A stretch of DNA of 7,102 nt, from positions 1 to 7,102 of the forward strand of contig NZ_JAUSCG010000033.1 of assembly GCF_030651615.1 (NCBI RefSeq), in the 5' to 3' direction. Below the pieces are notes generated by a model. That model was given only the letters and a program-made list of their open reading frames with translations. It ran no database searches and was not told where the DNA came from. Source of the DNA: Methanocalculus sp. Lineage in GTDB: Archaea; Halobacteriota; Methanomicrobia; Methanomicrobiales; Methanocorpusculaceae. Within the stretch, counting starts at the first letter, position 1. Each line of letters opens with the position of its first letter. Below, piece by piece: positions 5,482 through 7,102 of the stretch. Both the position numbers and the translations under genes were made by a program.

Positions 5482-7102
5482 GCTCCTGCCCTCAGTATTG
5501 TGAACTCAGATTCCATGCTCTTCAGAATCTGTTCAAGCATCGGCTTGTAGTCGCGGACGAACTTGATCTGCGGAAGATCGGACTTTGCCTTCACACTGAT
5601 GATCTGTGGGGGGGCAACACCTGCAGTCTGTGCAGCATACGCAAGATCAGCATACATCTTGATCGCCTTCATGATATCGAACTGCTTGGTCATGTCACAG
5701 TAGGTATCGACATCATCAAAGGCATTCTGCTGGAGGAAGATCTCACGGAGCATCCGTGCCACTTCGATGGTGATCTGCTCTGACTCGGGCAGTGCGTCGG
5801 ATCCGACGAGCTGAACGATCTCCTGAAGCTCTGACTCCTTCTGAAGAACTTCCATCGCCCATGAGCGGAGTTTATTCCATTCAGGGGAGACATGTTCGTC
5901 ATAGTAGTCCTGAAGCTGATCAAGGTACAGAGAGTACGAATTCAGCCAGTTGATAGCCGGGAAGTGACGCCTCTGTGACAGCTTCGCATCCAGTGCCCAG
6001 AAGACCTTCACAATACGGAGGGTGTTCTGAGTAACCGGCTCAGAGAAGTCACCACCGGGTGGAGAGACCGCACCGATGACGGAGACGGAACCCTGGCGAC
6101 CGGAGAGTGTATCGACAAGACCTGCACGCTCGTAGAACTCTGAGAGCCGGGCAGCAAGATATGCAGGATACCCTTCTTCACCAGGCATCTCTTCAAGACG
6201 GCTTGAGATCTCACGCATCGCTTCTGCCCAGCGTGAGGTCGAGTCTGCCATCAGGGAGACATCATAGCCCATATCACGGAAGTATTCCGCGATCGTGATG
6301 CCGGTATACACCGATGCTTCACGGGCTGCCACAGGCATGTTTGAGGTGTTTGCAATGAGAACCGTCCGCTCCATCAGGGGCTTTCCGGTCTTTGGATCGT
6401 CAAGATGCGGGAACTCTGTCAGTACCTCGGTCATCTCGTTTCCACGCTCACCACAGCCGATATAGACGACAATCTCTGCATCGGACCATTTTGCAAGCTG
6501 CTGCTGGGTAACCGTCTTTCCGGATCCAAATGGTCCCGGAATAGCGGCGGTCCCGCCTTTTGCGATCGGGAAGAGACCATCAAGGATACGCTGACCGGTG
6601 TTCAGCGGGATCTTTGGGTTCTTCTTCTCCTTTACCGGGCGGGGCACACGCACAGGCCACTTCTGCATCATCGGGTAGGTCGTTCCATCCTCAAGGATGA
6701 TGACCGTCTCTTCGACGGTGAAAGATCCTGATTTGATCTCCTTCACGACACCGCCTTTTGCATTTGGCGGCAGCATGACCCGGTGCATCTTGTTCGTCTC
6801 CTGAACCTCACCAATGATCTGACCTGCTACGACGTGGTCACCTGCTTTGACGACAGGTTTAAACTCCCACTTCTTCGAGCGGTCAAGACCGGGGGCGGTA
6901 ACTCCACGTTCAATGAAGTTGCCCATCTTCTCGACGAGGACTTCAAGAGGCCGCTGAATACCATCATAAATACTGGTAAGGAGGCCGGGGCCCAGTTCAA
7001 CTGCGAGTGACAGGCCGGTATTTGAGACGGGCTCACCGGGTTTGATGCCTGAGGTATCTTCGTAGACCTGGATGATGACGTTATCACCATCGATCTTAAT
7101 CA
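5478..7102 (-). CDS. atpA: A-type ATP synthase catalytic subunit A (5' partial)
   Basis: 540 residues are visible, from the window edge to TGA 5478-5480; the frame runs through the Met at 6926 without a break, so that Met is internal. Family members are about 580 residues, so roughly 40 N-terminal residues are missing. The visible part opens with the conserved VIIQVYEDTSGIKPGEPV. Subunit A hydrolyses or makes ATP. Motifs by visible residue: the A-specific extra domain before the core (about 59-150), P-loop GPFGSGKT (189-196; bases 6513-6536), GCGERGNEM with the catalytic-region GER (217-219), ADSTSRWAEA (285-294), EEMPGEEGYPAYLAARL (303-319) and the alpha/beta signature PAINWLNSYS (381-390). 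No key residue is lost. Together with atpB and atpD it matches the A-B-D order at the end of archaeal ATP synthase operons; earlier genes of the operon would lie beyond the right edge. Confidence 0.98.
   Translation of the reverse strand, partial: IKIDGDNVIIQVYEDTSGIKPGEPVSNTGLSLAVELGPGLLTSIYDGIQRPLEVLVEKMGNFIERGVTAPGLDRSKKWEFKPVVKAGDHVVAGQIIGEVQETNKMHRVMLPPNAKGGVVKEIKSGSFTVEETVIILEDGTTYPMMQKWPVRVPRPVKEKKNPKIPLNTGQRILDGLFPIAKGGTAAIPGPFGSGKTVTQQQLAKWSDAEIVVYIGCGERGNEMTEVLTEFPHLDDPKTGKPLMERTVLIANTSNMPVAAREASVYTGITIAEYFRDMGYDVSLMADSTSRWAEAMREISSRLEEMPGEEGYPAYLAARLSEFYERAGLVDTLSGRQGSVSVIGAVSPPGGDFSEPVTQNTLRIVKVFWALDAKLSQRRHFPAINWLNSYSLYLDQLQDYYDEHVSPEWNKLRSWAMEVLQKESELQEIVQLVGSDALPESEQITIEVARMLREIFLQQNAFDDVDTYCDMTKQFDIMKAIKMYADLAYAAQTAGVAPPQIISVKAKSDLPQIKFVRDYKPMLEQILKSMESEFTILRAGA
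5489..5493 (-). promoter_or_regulatory. Probable atpB ribosome binding site within atpA
   Basis: GAGGG on the minus strand lies 7 bases before ATG 5481, inside the last codons of atpA. A second purine run, AGGAG at 5483-5487, is only 1 base from the ATG and is too close to act alone. With the ATGA overlap this points to coupled translation. Confidence 0.5.

Noticed and set aside
1..7102. tRNA, rRNA, CRISPR array, insertion sequence or attachment site
   Set aside because: Nothing resembling tRNA arms, spaced direct repeats, transposase motifs or terminal inverted repeats was found; nearly all bases are in conserved genes.

Overview
This 7.1 kb window is archaeal chromosome, most likely from a methanogen of the Methanomicrobiales or a close relative. 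The evidence is an A-type (V/A-type) ATP synthase A-B-D gene run, an archaeal-type phosphoglycerate kinase, a PAS-domain signalling protein paired with a KaiC/RecA-like protein without a P-loop, archaeal Shine-Dalgarno sites (AGGAGTGA, AAGGAG, AGGTT), short-spaced genes and an oligo-T stretch after the ATP synthase genes. Base composition looks close to 50% G+C. No mobile element, CRISPR array, tRNA or rRNA was seen, and no stretch over 300 bases lacks a gene.

Layout, left to right. (1) 1-1448, plus strand: the 3' part of a PAS sensor protein, cut by the window edge, followed 4 bases later by a small KaiC-like protein whose ribosome binding site overlaps the PAS gene's stop codon; the two look like one transcription unit. 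(2) 1452-2681, minus strand: phosphoglycerate kinase (pgk), ending 3 bases from the small gene in tail-to-tail arrangement. (3) 2682-2761: an 80-base divergent intergenic region with AT-rich promoter-like elements. (4) 2762-3478, plus strand: a class I SAM-dependent methyltransferase gene that is intact in frame except for one internal TGA at what should be a Trp codon. (5) 3469-7102, minus strand: atpD, atpB and atpA (5' end cut by the window edge), the end of an A1Ao ATP synthase operon. The methyltransferase and atpD overlap tail-to-tail by 10 bases.

The ATP synthase genes encode the energy-converting head and part of the central stalk of the membrane enzyme: A is catalytic, B is the non-catalytic nucleotide-binding subunit, and D is a stalk coiled coil. 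Pgk serves gluconeogenesis/glycolysis. The PAS plus KaiC-like pair is a plausible but uncharacterised signalling module: the PAS protein keeps a histidine-kinase-like helix but has lost the phosphoacceptor histidine and has no ATPase domain, and its neighbour has a RecA/KaiC-like pattern without a Walker A motif.

Most of the window is ordinary core genome. The points most worth a second look are the single nonsense codon in the methyltransferase, the degenerate PAS/KaiC pair, a Cys/His pattern in the first PAS domain, the palindromic overlap of two stop codons, and a strong local excess of GATC with complete absence of CTAG.
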